DNA of 64,000 nt from assembly GCF_001704415.2 (NCBI RefSeq), contig NC_030831.1:42082134-42146133 (forward strand), read 5' to 3'. Both the position numbers and the translations under genes were made by a program. Below the pieces are notes generated by a model, which was given only the letters and a program-made list of their open reading frames with translations, was not told the DNA's origin and ran no database searches. This DNA comes from Capra hircus (taxonomy: Eukaryota; Chordata; Mammalia; Artiodactyla; Bovidae). Below are positions 10,418 to 20,661 of the stretch, one piece after another. How positions within the stretch are numbered: position 1 is the first letter of the stretch; each line of letters opens with the position of its first letter.

Positions 10418-10808
10418 ATGTATGTATTGCTGCCCTTTTGTCAAGGTAAAGAACATGCTACAAGTTCAAAGTTGCATCTGTAAAGCAAATGTGCCTGTAA
10501 TCGGTGTGACAAACATTATTTGTAGGCAGAAACACAACCATCTTGTCCCCTTCGCTGATACTCAGTTGTTTGGAGGAAATGATGCATTTTAGACATCTAA
10601 TAAATCACTCACAGAATTATGTATCCATACGTTGACAAGTCAGCACACTTCTCTTTAAAAATTTCAAACCATCTTCGAGTAGAAGGACAGACTTCCCTGT
10701 TACTAGTGATACTCACACAAAGCCACACGAATTGAAGGAAAATCTCTCACCTTTTGCTGCCTCCTTCTCACACTTCCTTTTATACTAAATGTTTGCTGCG
10801 GCTCTGTT
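10418..10808. other. Unique sequence, no feature seen
   Basis: No repeat or gene signature was seen. Confidence 0.5.
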
Positions 10809-10819
10809 CTGACGGATGT
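10809..10819. repeat. TSD left of Bov-tA
   Basis: ctgacggatgt pairs with ctgatggatgt at 11,047-11,057 (10 of 11). Confidence 0.85.
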
Positions 10820-10830
10820 GTGTGTGTGTG
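10817..10830. repeat. Short GT microsatellite
   Basis: About seven TG units lie at the tail end of the reversed SINE. Confidence 0.85.
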
Positions 10831-11046
10831 CGCTCAGTCGGTTAGTCATGTCCAACTCTTTTCGACCCCATGGACTGTATCCCATGAGGCTCCTCTGTCC
10901 ATGGAATTTTCCAGGCAAGAATACTGGAGCAGGTTGCCGTTTCCTACTCCAGGGGATCTTCCTGACCCAGGGATTGAACCCTAGTCTCTTGCATCTCCTG
11001 CATTGGCAGGTGGATTCTTTATCATTGATCCACCTGGGAAGCCCAA
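10820..11046 (-). mobile_element. Bov-tA SINE
   Basis: Full reverse element: gttagtcatgtccaactctt at the tail side, ggcaagaatactggag in the middle, cagggattgaaccc (B box reversed) and cacctgggaagccca at the head. Confidence 0.95.
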
Positions 11047-11057
11047 CTGATGGATGT

Positions 11058-12171
11058 ATAATCTCTTAAAAACGTATTCTGTGCTTTCTAACAGTTCATT
11101 TCACGGAATAAAGATTTGAAACCTTACTGGATGACATGGTGTTGCCTCTCGTTATAAAGATTCTGAGTTATCAGTTCCCTTTCTCCACAAATGACCATTG
11201 TCCCCTACTGACCAGCCCCTTACCCCTGCTTCCAGAATTCAGGCCCAATAGTGTCAGAAATGCAATTGTTGGTAGTCACCTGGGTAACTTCAAATTGTCC
11301 ATCTTTTAGAATGCCCCCAAAATGGAAGGTCCCAATATGAGATTCTCTTAAATAACAGATTAAAAAAAAATTAGGCAAGATACCACCATCTCAATTTCTG
11401 TAAAATAAAATCTAGACCACTATCAAAGATGATAGACTGGCACCAAAACCTAGTCATTCACATCAAAAAGAGAGAGTACTGACTCTGGCCCCTTTAGAAC
11501 AGGGCTGCTCTGCAGCATTCACAGTTGTCTTTCCTGGTTTGTCTTCTGTTATATTTTCCCTTTGACCTTGTGCCTCTTCATCTTGTTTAAAGCCTGCTTG
11601 ATAATGGTTCTCTGCACAACTGTATCCGTGTTTGCTGAAGACTTTGCAAAAGTCCACTGGGCATGGGCACCAAGGACAAGTGAGTTTCTGAGTATCTCTC
11701 ATTTATTCCCTCCAGCCAGGAGAACCTAAATGCTTGGTAGCAAGCGTGCTCCAGGGATGTGCAGGCAGTGCAGAAGGTCACGAGGTAGCCGTGTGTAGCT
11801 GTCCTGTGACATCTCCAAGTGAAGGGCAAGTAATAGGGATGAGTGACATGGCTGTTCTCCTGTCTCTCATCAGAAAGTCAAATGTAAATTGGCTCAGAAT
11901 GGGCAGTGAGCAGAAAGTGGGCTGGAGAAACTGAGGGGGGTGCTGGAAATGAGAGGGACATCCCTGCAGCCCCTCAGCCCCCTCATAACTCCCACAAATG
12001 GTGACTTGCATGAATGCAAAGGAAAGAAATATACTTGGGGTTGTCCACCACTTTTTGATACCCTGGAGCCAGCCAGGATCCTTCCAGGCTACACTCGATA
12101 AAGAAATACCCAAGGCTGGCTGTCATAGGATGTGCAATCCCACTGTGGACTGTGGATAAGAACGAGGAGAA
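11058..12171. other. Unique sequence, no feature seen
   Basis: About 1.1 kb without recognised repeats. Several overlapping open frames of 66-111 codons occur on both strands, but none shows a domain or codon pattern I can support. Confidence 0.5.
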
Positions 12172-12289
12172 AATTATTTACTGAGCATCTTCTGTGACCC
12201 AGACCTGGTGCTCACCGTGTGGTGTTCACAATAATACTGTGTGGAAATGCCAGCTCCAAGGATGGAAAGGTGATGAGAAAGTTGAACCT
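12172..12289 (-). mobile_element. MIR SINE remnant
   Basis: The order tttactgagcatcttctgtg, acaataatactgtgtgg, gatggaaaggtgatgag follows the reverse MIR (size range, average, and gatgagaaaactgag-type block). Diverged. Confidence 0.55.
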
Positions 12290-12301
12290 TAGAGAGTAAG
12301 T

Positions 12302-12509
12302 GAAAGTGAAGTTGCTTAGTTGTGCCCAACTCTTAGTGACACCATGGACTGCAGCCTACCAGGCTCCTCTGTCCATGGAATTCTCCAGGCAAGAGTACTG
12401 GAGTGGGGTGCCATTTCTTTCTCCAGGGGATCTTCTCGACCCAGGAATTGAACCCAGGTCTCCCACATTGTAGGCAGACGCTTTACCATGTGAGCCACCA
12501 GGGAAGTCC
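12302..12509 (-). mobile_element. Bov-tA SINE
   Basis: Complete reverse element ending gccaccagggaagtcc. The exact 11-mer agagagtaagt at 12,291-12,301 recurs at 12,520-12,530, and the repeat extends leftward imperfectly to aagtt on both sides, giving a TSD of about 21-23 bp. Confidence 0.95.
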
Positions 12510-12530
12510 AAGTTATAAGAGAGAGTAAGT

Positions 12531-13504
12531 AGCCTGCCCAATTTTGTAGCATTGATAAGAGTCAGCAGGAAGGATCCCACCCACATCTGTCTGATTATGA
12601 AACCTTTACCAGCTTTAATCTTGAGGAGGATGGCTGGGGTGACGGAAAAGGCAGAAGACCTCAAATGCACAGAGTCTAGGTGGAGCTCCAGTTCCCTCAC
12701 CCGTCATTCTCCGTTCTCCCTCTCCAGCAGGTACAGTGTTGAAGCAAGACCTCCAGCTGCCCGCCGTGTTGCTTGGGCCTGACTCTCCGTCTCTATGAAC
12801 AGGTGACTGGACAACAGCACTGACCCAGGAGTAGGCCTGTTGGGGCGGCGCCCACACCCAGCCCTGCTTTCCTGCGGACCCACTGTGCACTTAGTTCTCT
12901 CTGCACACGGACTCGGTGTTTCCTGTCCTGATTTGACTTTACAGAGACCCTCCCGTGGGTCACCAATCATGGTTCTGGAGACACCGTTCAATACAGTCTG
13001 AACTGGGTAGTCATTTTTCTAGCTGTTGTCCTTAACAACGTATGGAATGTCTCTCTTCTTCAACAAGTGCCATTTCATTTCAGACCACTTTAAAGCGAGT
13101 GAATGTGCTGACAACGGCTTACAGACACAGTGGCACAGCCCTGTGATGGCGAGGCCTGTGGGGCTGTATCTTGGCTTTATTACTATTTCTGAACACACCT
13201 GTCCATGTGCAAACTGTACTAGGAGGGGCCTCAGGCCAGAACACCCTGTGATATCTATGTTTGTTAACAAGGCAGGGAAAGGAAATGAATTCCGCCAACT
13301 CCCCACCAGGCCTGTGGGGATGAAAACTCCAGGGATCCACCCCCTGCAAGAAGTACAATTGGCACAAAAATACTGCTTCCCTATAAGAAAAGTTTCTAAG
13401 TCCAGGACATGCAGCAGCATAAGTGCTCTTTCGCTTTTCAGTTTCCTGATATTTGGTTTTATTTAATTTTTTCACTCTTGATTTTGTTTTGAAAGTTAAA
13501 GAAG
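12531..13504. other. Unique sequence with overlapping open frames, no gene called
   Basis: A 146-codon frame on plus (13,026-13,466) overlaps minus-strand frames of 133 and 148 codons (13,019-13,420 and 13,119-13,565, the last running into the L1). I see no domain, signal sequence or repeated motif in their conceptual products. Frames of this length are expected about once by chance in 64 kb. Confidence 0.5.
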
Positions 13505-13515
13505 TTACTCTTTTA

Positions 13516-14013
13516 ATACTACTCAGCCATAAAAAAGAATGAAATAATGCCATTTGCAACAACATGGATGCAGTTAGAGATGATCAGACTAAGTGAAGTA
13601 AGTTAGAAAGTGAAAGACAAATGCCACATGGTATCACTTATATATAGAATCTAAAATTTGTTTCAACAAATGAGCTTATCCATGAGACAGAAAGAGACTC
13701 ACAGACATAGAGAACAGACTGGTGTGGCCAAGGTGGGAGGGAGGGTGGGGGAGGGATGGACTGCGAGTTTGGAATTAGCAGATGCAAACTATTACATACA
13801 GGATGGATGAACAACAAGATCCTCTTGTGTAGCACGGGGAACTGTATTCAATATCTAAGATAAATCATAATCAAAAAATATGAAAAAGAATATATATGTA
13901 AAATTGAATTACTTTGCTATACAGCAGAAATTAAGAAAACATTGTAAATCATTTATATTTCAATTTTAAAAAATTTACTAGAACCACGCGCAAAAAAAAA
14001 AAAAGAAAAAAAA
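13516..14013 (+). mobile_element. Bovid L1 3' end with A-rich tail
   Basis: It runs from actactcagccataaaaaag and acaacatggatgcagtt through the G-rich 3' untranslated block (gggagggagggtgggggagg) to acattgtaaatc and an A-rich tail at about 13,993-14,013. Flanks ttactctttta (13,505-13,515) and ttactttttta (14,014-14,024) match 10 of 11. It is 5'-truncated. Confidence 0.93.
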
Positions 14014-14024
14014 TTACTTTTTTA

Positions 14025-14324
14025 CTTTCAGCAGTTCAAGGTGTCTCAGGGCAACCTTGCTCCTGATAGTGAAAATGTTTAATAAAATGGGGACATTCTC
14101 GGTCCTGCCGGTCAGTCTCAAATCTCTGGCAGCTCATTTTTCCAGCCAGAGATTGGATGACCACTCCATCAAGGCACCTTAGAGGAGGTGCAATTCCACA
14201 GACTCTAAGGTACCTCTGCCTGAAGTGTAATCATTCAGACAATCAATATTCACTAAGCTCTGCACAGGCCCCAGTGTTTAACACTGTGGAGGATGCAAAA
14301 AACCAGGGTCGTGATTCCTTCCTA
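14025..14324. other. Mostly unique sequence
   Basis: A weak resemblance to an old L2/MIR tail occurs around 14,265-14,320. Nothing else was recognised. Confidence 0.4.
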
Positions 14325-14334
14325 AAGAAGCTTA

Positions 14335-14481
14335 GGGATTTCCCTCGTTACTGAGTGGCTAAGACTCTGTGCTCCCAATGCAGGGGGCCCAGATTCGATC
14401 CCTGGTCAGAGCATTAGATCCCACAGGAAGCAACTAAGACGCAGTGTGGCCAAATTAATTAATTAATATATATAAAAAAAG
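14335..14481 (+). mobile_element. ART2A/CHR-type tRNA-derived SINE
   Basis: Head gggatttccctcgttactga, B-box-like gattcgatccctgg, tail of ATTA units. The 10-mer aagaagctta is repeated exactly at 14,325-14,334 and 14,482-14,491 as the TSD. Confidence 0.93.
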
Positions 14482-14537
14482 AAGAAGCTTAACTTCTTTT
14501 GGGGAGAGGAAGTAAACAAAACAAAAGCCTTCACAGA

Positions 14538-14872
14538 GCATGTGTGTGCTTAGTTGCTCAGTCCTGTCCAACTCTTTGCGACCCCCACAGACTGCAGCCC
14601 ATCTGGCTCCTCTGTCCATGGGGATTCCCCAGGCAAGAATCCTGGAGTCAGTTGCCATGCCCCCCTGCAGGGGATCTTCCCAACCCAGAGATCGATCCCA
14701 GGTCTCCCACATTGCAGGTGGATTCTTTACCAGCTGAGCCACCAGGGAAGCCCAAGAACACTGGAGTGGGTATCCTATCTCTTCTCCAGGGGATCTTCCT
14801 GACCCAGGAATTGAATGGGGTCTCCTGCATAGCAAGAGGATTCTTTACCAGCTGAGCCATCAGGGAAGCCCT
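14538..14872 (-). mobile_element. Bov-tA SINE with a second head segment
   Basis: A full reverse Bov-tA reaches gccaccagggaagcccaaga at about 14,755. It is followed directly by another partial unit (actggagtgggtatccta to gccatcagggaagccc). The element therefore carries two tRNA-like heads in tandem. It is either a compound subfamily or two insertions. Confidence 0.88.
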
Positions 14873-16040
14873 TTCATAGGACATATATCATATAATTAAC
14901 TCCTGGAAAGAAAAGTGATTAGAAGTTCAGAAGAGAGATGGACCCCTGACAAATTTCATTCACTAGATCACAAATCCATTCAGTCACTCCACCAACGAGG
15001 ATTTATGGACTTGTGTTTAGGGGCTGAGGGAATTTCAAGATGAATAAGAAAAGGCCCTTCACACTGGACTTACAGTAAAGTAGACAAGCTGAGTCATGTT
15101 CACAAATAACTATAATTCAAGTGAGAAGGTATTATAGTAAGTGCCGCAAGAGACGTAGAGATAAACATGTTGGAATTTCAGATCACAAGGGGGCAGGAGC
15201 TTGGAGCCAGTCCAGGGAGGCTCACAAAGCAGATACTCAGAATGAGCCCTGCCGCAGGGGAGGGTCTGCACATGTGCAGGTGGCTACAATCACTTCCAGC
15301 AGTGGTGCCCAGACAGCATCATCTTACGCTGGCCATTGGTACTTGGAACATATTTTACATGAGAACGATATTCTATCTGGTCTTGGTTTCCCCAGCCTGT
15401 CCTCAAAACTCATTTAATTCACAGTGTATGTGAGGAATATGGTCAACATATTCTTTCAACCACACATAGATACTATGTCAGGATTCCTATGGGAAAATTC
15501 CAGCTATGCAAATATCTGAAGCCAGGCACACACTTCCTGCTGCCCCACTGTGGGGTCCCCTTTCAGCATCGCCCCCAGACCCCTCAGGCCTCCAGCCGAC
15601 AAGGAGGACCACAAAGGTGCCTGGGAACAGGGAAGTTTGCAAGGAAAGTTCCTCCTGGTCATGGGGCCTGAAGCTTGCATAACTCCCAAGGGTTCTATTT
15701 AAGAAAAATAACTTAGAAATCACTGACTTTTACCAATTTTATGAAAACATAACTCTGTGTGGACATTTCAAAAGGGCCCCTCATGGGACCTGGAGAGTCC
15801 TGGCAATGAGATACCATGAATTCAAAGCTTCATTAACTTTCTGGAAAATTGAACCCTGAGATTTGAAAAGCTTAGGAATGAGGATTCTGTTTACTCTCCA
15901 TGCATCAACTGAATTGTGGTGAAGTGCTCTGTACTAGGGGGAAAGGGACCAGGGTTGCAGCGGCTGCCCCCCTTGCTGGCCATTAAGTAGAGGGAAAAGG
16001 TGGTGAGGGAAGGAAGATGGGTGGGGGAGGCCTGGTGGGG
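14873..16040. other. Unique sequence with a possible MIR/L2 trace
   Basis: About 14,965-15,080 weakly resembles an old L2/MIR tail. The rest has no recognised repeat. Open frames of 78-100 codons have no visible domain. Confidence 0.45.
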
Positions 16041-16044
16041 TCCA

Positions 16045-16212
16045 TCAGAGCATGTGTGGGAGCCAGACCGACCAGGACTGGTATTCCGGGTTGTTCCGGA
16101 GTCAACCCTGGCAGGCGGCTCTACTGTTTTGATCCTGAGGTTGCTCATTCGTAAAACGGGGGGAATCGTCCTTGTCATGTGTAATGGTGCCAACTTCAGA
16201 GGAAGGTTTCAA
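16045..16212 (+). mobile_element. MIR SINE remnant
   Basis: It has ggagccagaccg, ggctctactgttttgatcct and cattcgtaaaacggggggaat in MIR order. Diverged. Confidence 0.65.
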
Positions 16213-16232
16213 CGAAACGTTTAAAGTACCTA

Positions 16233-16378
16233 GCCCAGGCGGTCCAGCAGTTAGGACTCGGCGCTTTCAGGGCTGATAATGAGAGTTCAATCTTTGGTCG
16301 GGAAACTGAGATACCACAAGCCAAATGGCACAGCCAAAAAAAGAGTATTAAAAATAAATAAATAAATAATAAATAAAT
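16233..16378 (+). mobile_element. ART2A/CHR-type tRNA-derived SINE
   Basis: Head ggtccagcagttaggactcg, B-box-like gttcaatctttgg, then cacagccaaaaaa and an AATA tail. Flanks aaagtaccta (16,223-16,232) and aaaataccta (16,379-16,388) match 9 of 10. Confidence 0.9.
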
Positions 16379-16388
16379 AAAATACCTA

Positions 16389-17730
16389 ATCAATGCCTGG
16401 TTCTCCACAAGTGTTTAACCACACGGAGTGATAAGTGGTCTGGAAATTATGATGCTATCTATTTCAAATAACTTTGCAAAAACCCACCTTCCTGCCAGGA
16501 GCTCGAGTTCACTTGCTTCTACCCTGGAAGGGACCGCAAGAGATGTGGCCAGACCTGGCTGGACTCCAGAACCTCTTGGAGACGAGGGACACACTCACGA
16601 GTCCTTTGTGAATGGTAAGACCAGGACACCTGGCAACCTGTGTTGATCAGAGCCTGGCTGTCAGAGATGACCCCCAGATGTCCCAGCCACTGGCCGATTA
16701 CAGCGCTTCCAAAGCGAAGGAAAGCCAGACAGCTGGGAGGGACCGGAGAAGCAGGCTGGGTGAGGGGGCTGAAACATGGGCTCTGGGGTATTTTTATTTA
16801 AAACTGGCCAGGTAGAGCCCGCACCTTTTACAGACAACACTGAAACATTTAGAGATGAAGTGATAGGTCCTCTGCGACTTGCTTCCCCAGGGGGGAAAAT
16901 AGTTGAGGGAGCAGATAAAATGGGCCATGTCTCTTTTCTATAGGTCTCACATGTGTCATAGTAAAAAGATTAGAAATGACCAGATAAATAAAATCACTTA
17001 CGCTGTAACTGGGCAAATGTCCGCATGCGTCCTGCACCGTACCCTCCCCCTCCCCCCGGCCTGCCAGCGAGATTCACCTGATTAGTATCCTCCCACGCGA
17101 CCTGCCCGGCCCGGCCTCTGTGTCCCTGGAATGGGACAGGCTCTTCCCCACGGTGGGGGGTGGGGCGTGGGTTTGTGCGAGAGGCTTTGTGGCGGAGGTG
17201 GGTGGTCCCCACTGGGCGCTGCGAGTCTGCTGTCTTCATTTTCCTCCTCGCCGGGCTCAGCCTCGAGTTCAGGACACCTGTGTGCTCTGCTTCCTGCGCC
17301 CAACACCTGCTTGGCCAGCTGCCTTCGTGAGGTCTCCAGGAACCACACATGTCGACCAACATGACTTCTCTTTTGTATTTGGAACCTGGTGCTTGAGCTC
17401 AAGCCAGTTTCATTCCTGGGGCTTCTTGCCCCATTTTTCTCTCCGTTTGGGCCCCTCACCCTGTCTCTGTGATCAACTGGTGCTCTCAACTCAGAATGAC
17501 AACAAAAGATGGAATAATTGCTTTTATTCAACCCAGTAGAATGTACATTTCATTTCCCAGGATTTTTATTGAGGAATTTTAAATTTACTATTTATGCTGC
17601 TTTAAATGGATCAATTTCAGCCACCCTAATGAAATCACTACAGCAAACCTCTGACGCATTAGAATACATGCCATCTACTCGTTGCCTACTACTGCTGGTG
17701 CACGTTGCCACATGAATGGCTTCTAAAACA
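16389..17730. other. Unique sequence containing a CpG-rich block
   Basis: No repeats were recognised over about 1.3 kb. The centre is strikingly GC- and CpG-rich (listed separately). Long open frames on both strands at 17,082-17,539 follow from the low stop density of GC-rich DNA. Confidence 0.5.
17001..17354. promoter_or_regulatory. CpG-rich block, candidate CpG island
   Basis: I count 22 CpG dinucleotides in 354 bp. It also contains pyrimidine runs and a ggtggggggtggggcgtggg G-rich stretch. It is non-repetitive, unlike most CpGs in this window. Unmethylated promoters and exons show this pattern, but no TATA box, exon or transcript can be asserted. Confidence 0.4.
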
Positions 17731-17734
17731 TGCA

Positions 17735-18175
17735 TTTCTTCTCTCAAGGTTCTGGAGGCCAGAGCCTGAGGTGGGTCTCCCTGAGTCAGAATTGAGGTGG
17801 CAGCAGGGGCGTGCTGGTCCAGAGGCTCTGGGGGAATCTGTTTCCTGACCTGCCCAGCTCTTAGGGCCTCCTGCGCTTGCTGGCTCCTGGCCCCTTCCTC
17901 CACGGTCAAAGCTGGCAGGGTAGCACCTTCAAGAATTTCTCTGACTCTGATCCTTCCACCTCCCTCTTCCCCTCCAAATGACTCCTGGGCTTACATTGGG
18001 CCCAGCTGCAAAATCCAGAATACCCTCTTTAAGGCCAGCCAATTAGCCACCTTAGTTCCACCTGTAACATTCATCCTCCCTTTGTCTAAAACAACATAGA
18101 CACAGCTTCCAAGGCTTACTGTATGGAAGTCTTTGGGGGGAGGGTGCTTTATTCCGCCTACCACACACCACTGTT
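17735..18175 (-). mobile_element. MLT1-type LTR (ERVL-MaLR), diverged
   Basis: In reverse orientation it follows the MLT1 plan: caaggttctggaggccagag, ggtggcagcagggg, ttgggcccagctgcaaaatccaga, then cctaccacac at the end. It is a non-coding solo LTR remnant. Confidence 0.75.
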
Positions 18176-18183
18176 ATTTAATT

Positions 18184-18352
18184 GCTAAGTCATGTCCCGA
18201 CTCTTTGAAATCCCATGGACGGTAGCCCACCAGGCTTCTCTATCTGTGGGATTTCCCAGGTAAGAATACTGGAGCGTGTTGCTATTTCCTTCTCCAGGGG
18301 ATCTTGCTGATCCAAGAAATCAAGCTCAACTCCTGTGCCGCAGGCTGGAAGC
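18184..18352 (-). mobile_element. Bov-tA SINE, diverged
   Basis: Reverse Bov-tA: ttgctaagtcatgtcccgac, ggtaagaatactggag, ccaggggatcttgctgat, ending ggaagccca. Its head half is more decayed than in other copies. Confidence 0.88.
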
Positions 18353-18363
18353 CCAGATAAAAA

Positions 18364-18374
18364 CTGTACAGATG
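18364..18374. repeat. Direct repeat left of CHR-type SINE
   Basis: ctgtacagatg is repeated exactly at 18,696-18,706. It encloses the SINE plus about 45 bp upstream of it. Confidence 0.7.
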
Positions 18375-18419
18375 ACCAAGGTACCCTTCAGTTAAATTTG
18401 TCCAAACAAACCAGTGATT

Positions 18420-18690
18420 GGACTTTCCTGGTGGTCCAGTGATTAAGAATCTGCCCTCCAATGTAGGGGACATGGGTTCAATCCCTGGTCCAGGAACATC
18501 CTAGATACCTCGAGGCAGCTAAGCCAATGAGCCACAACTATGGAGTCCACACGCCCCAGAGCCCTGTGCTCTGCAATAAGAGGAGCTGCCCTCAGTAAAG
18601 AGTAGCCCCTGCTCACCAGAACTAGAGAAAACTCACATACAGCAACGAAGACCCAAAATAGCCAAAATAAGTACATACATACATACTTTA
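18420..18690 (+). mobile_element. CHR-type long tRNA-derived SINE
   Basis: Head ggactttcctggtggtccag, B box ggttcaatccctgg, then the long CHR body (gagccacaactatggagtcc, gagtagcccctgctcacc, gcaacgaagacccaaaa) and a CATA tail. It is older than Bov-tA and has no BovB tail. Confidence 0.9.
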
Positions 18691-19014
18691 TATATCTGTA
18701 CAGATGGTGGTCAAACGTCTCACGTCCCACACCATCCATCTCCACCTCAGCCTTTCCAGGTTTCCAGGAAGGGCACCCGGTGATTTTGTGTGAACTCCTG
18801 ATCTTACAAAACAGCCTCTTGGGTGACAGTACCTGACCTACACCCGTCATCTACTGCTGTCTCAGCACCATCCTGCTCGCCTCACAGCCCCAGGATCCCA
18901 GTGAAGCTGCCTAGGGCACAACCTCAGGGTCCAACAGTCCTGTGCTGTGCTGGGTACGGGAGATCCTCTGGCAGAGAAGAGAATCCTGAAGCTGGAGCAG
19001 AAACAGCTTCTATT

Positions 19015-19130
19015 TTTCCAGCTTGTTTTATAGATGAGGAAAACAAGGCCTCGGGATGTTAGGTGACTTTAGAAAGATGTATAGAAAGTGGTGTTGGGGT
19101 TCAGAACCAGAAGTAGATCTTGAGGGGTAA
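19015..19130 (-). mobile_element. MIR SINE remnant
   Basis: The block ttttatagatgaggaaaaca, then gttaggtgactttagaaag and gttcagaaccagaag, follows the reverse MIR core. Confidence 0.6.
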
Positions 19131-19204
19131 ACAGAGCCTACCTCAGTTTCTTCCCAAATCACCACTCATCACATCTATAATTCTTTTAGAGGAATACTTG
19201 CTTT

Positions 19205-19526
19205 GGATTCACAGACATACAGAACAGATTTGTGGTTGCCGAGAGGCAGGTGGGAGGTAGGGAGGGATGGATTGGGAGGTTGGGATTAGCAGATAGAAAC
19301 TATTATATATAGGATGGATAAACAACAAGGTCCTACCGTATAGCACAGGGAACTGTATTCAATGTGATAAACCACAATGAAAAAGAATATATTTTTTAAA
19401 AAATGTATATATACATATATATGTATATATATTCATATATACACATATAACTGAATCACTGTATATACATACAGGAGAAATTAACACAACACAGCAAATC
19501 AACTGTACTTCAATTTAAAAAAAGAA
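19205..19526 (+). mobile_element. Bovid L1 3' end
   Basis: It runs from attcacagacatacagaaca through gggattagcagatagaaact and aacaacaaggtcctaccgta, then a long TA-rich segment, to acttcaatttaaaaaaag. Flanks aatacttgcttt (19,193-19,204) and aatacttgtttt (19,527-19,538) match 11 of 12. Confidence 0.93.
19392..19450. repeat. TA/TG-rich low-complexity tract
   Basis: Imperfect tatata and catata repeats lie inside the L1 3' end and look like a local expansion. Confidence 0.85.
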
Positions 19527-19538
19527 AATACTTGTTTT

Positions 19539-20416
19539 TAACAAGAAAGTCAATGTCACTTACAAGTTATGAGACTAGAGCCCCATGATAGAAGAATGAA
19601 AGTCCTTTGTTCCAAAAGAGATAAGATATGGAAACATACCGAGGAAAAGTAACAGTGAAGACAACGGTTAAGCCTGAATTCAGAATATGCTCCTTTTACA
19701 CGCTCAGGCCAAGCCTAGGGAGGTGGCACCTCCTCTTAGGAGTCGTCCCAGATGTGAGAGTGGGTCCAAAAGGGGTGTAGCCCTCCCCCCAGGTGGTAGA
19801 TGCGTGAGGCCGGCTGCACCCAGCACTGGGAGCCCGCCTGCTGGCCCAAGGGAGCAGGGACTCACAGGCTGTTCGAGTCCTGCCCTCGCCTTTTCTCGTG
19901 CTGTCTACGCTCCCTGACTCATTCACTCATTCATTGGTTCTCAGTAGGGGTACCTGCTCTGACAGCCAGTGCAGCAGGGATTGGAGAGAAAGAAAAGGTG
20001 AAGAATTTCCCAGAGCCCAACCTCCAAGTATGTAGTTCACAGAACTAAACTTTCACATCCCCGAGCTCTGCCACACCCCACAGAGGTAACACAGCCTCAG
20101 AAATACCGCAGTTGGAGTTGTCTAAGCGCTCAGAAGGTCCTCCCGTGGGAAAAGCACAGAAACAGGGCAGCGCTTGGCCAGGAGCCCGAGAGAGGCCAGG
20201 GGTATAGCCCAGTCAGAGGTAGGCACTGTGGTCAGGTCTTCAGAGCAAAGTGAGCATCCCTCATGCTGCTTGGGGCCAGCTCCTTTACCTTGAAAGAAAT
20301 TGTCCTCGCTCAATGGACCACGTGAGGTCACTTCATGTCTATCTTTCTAGTGAGTGGACTCTCTTACTTCTCAGGTGAGCAATCCATGCAAATATATTGA
20401 TGCCTGGGAGGAATGT
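19539..20416. other. Unique sequence, no feature seen
   Basis: No repeat was recognised. Open frames of 69-82 codons without domains. Moderately GC-rich at 19,680-19,880. Confidence 0.5.
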
Positions 20417-20424
20417 GGAGGGTG

Positions 20425-20653
20425 CGTGTGTGTGCTAAGTTGCTTCAGTTGTGTCCGACTCTGTGTGACCCTGGGGACTGTAGTCCACCAGGTTCCTCTG
20501 TCCATGGGATTCCTCAGGCAAGGATACTGGAGTGGGTGGCCTTGCCCTCCCCTAGGGGATCTTCCCGGCCTAGGGATTGAACTTGTGTCCCTTACATCTC
20601 CTGCATTAGCAGGCAGATTCTTTACCACTAGCACCACCTGGGAAACCCCCAGG
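20425..20653 (-). mobile_element. Bov-tA SINE
   Basis: Reverse Bov-tA from gctaagttgcttcagttgtg to accacctgggaaaccc. ggagggtg at 20,417-20,424 recurs at 20,654-20,661. Confidence 0.94.
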
Positions 20654-20661
20654 GGAGGGTG

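Noticed and set aside
11463..11702. 79-codon cysteine-containing minus frame
   Set aside because: It has cysteine pairs near its start but no recognised zinc-binding spacing, and the length is ordinary for chance.
13026..13565. Overlapping open frames of 133-148 codons on both strands in unique sequence
   Set aside because: No domain, codon pattern or conserved motif is visible. By my estimate one or two frames of this length are expected by chance in 64 kb, and frames on opposite strands favour each other where stops are scarce.
17082..17539. Frames of 149 (minus) and 139 (plus) codons
   Set aside because: They lie in the GC-rich block, where stop codons are depleted. The conceptual peptides are rich in P, R and G and show no domain.
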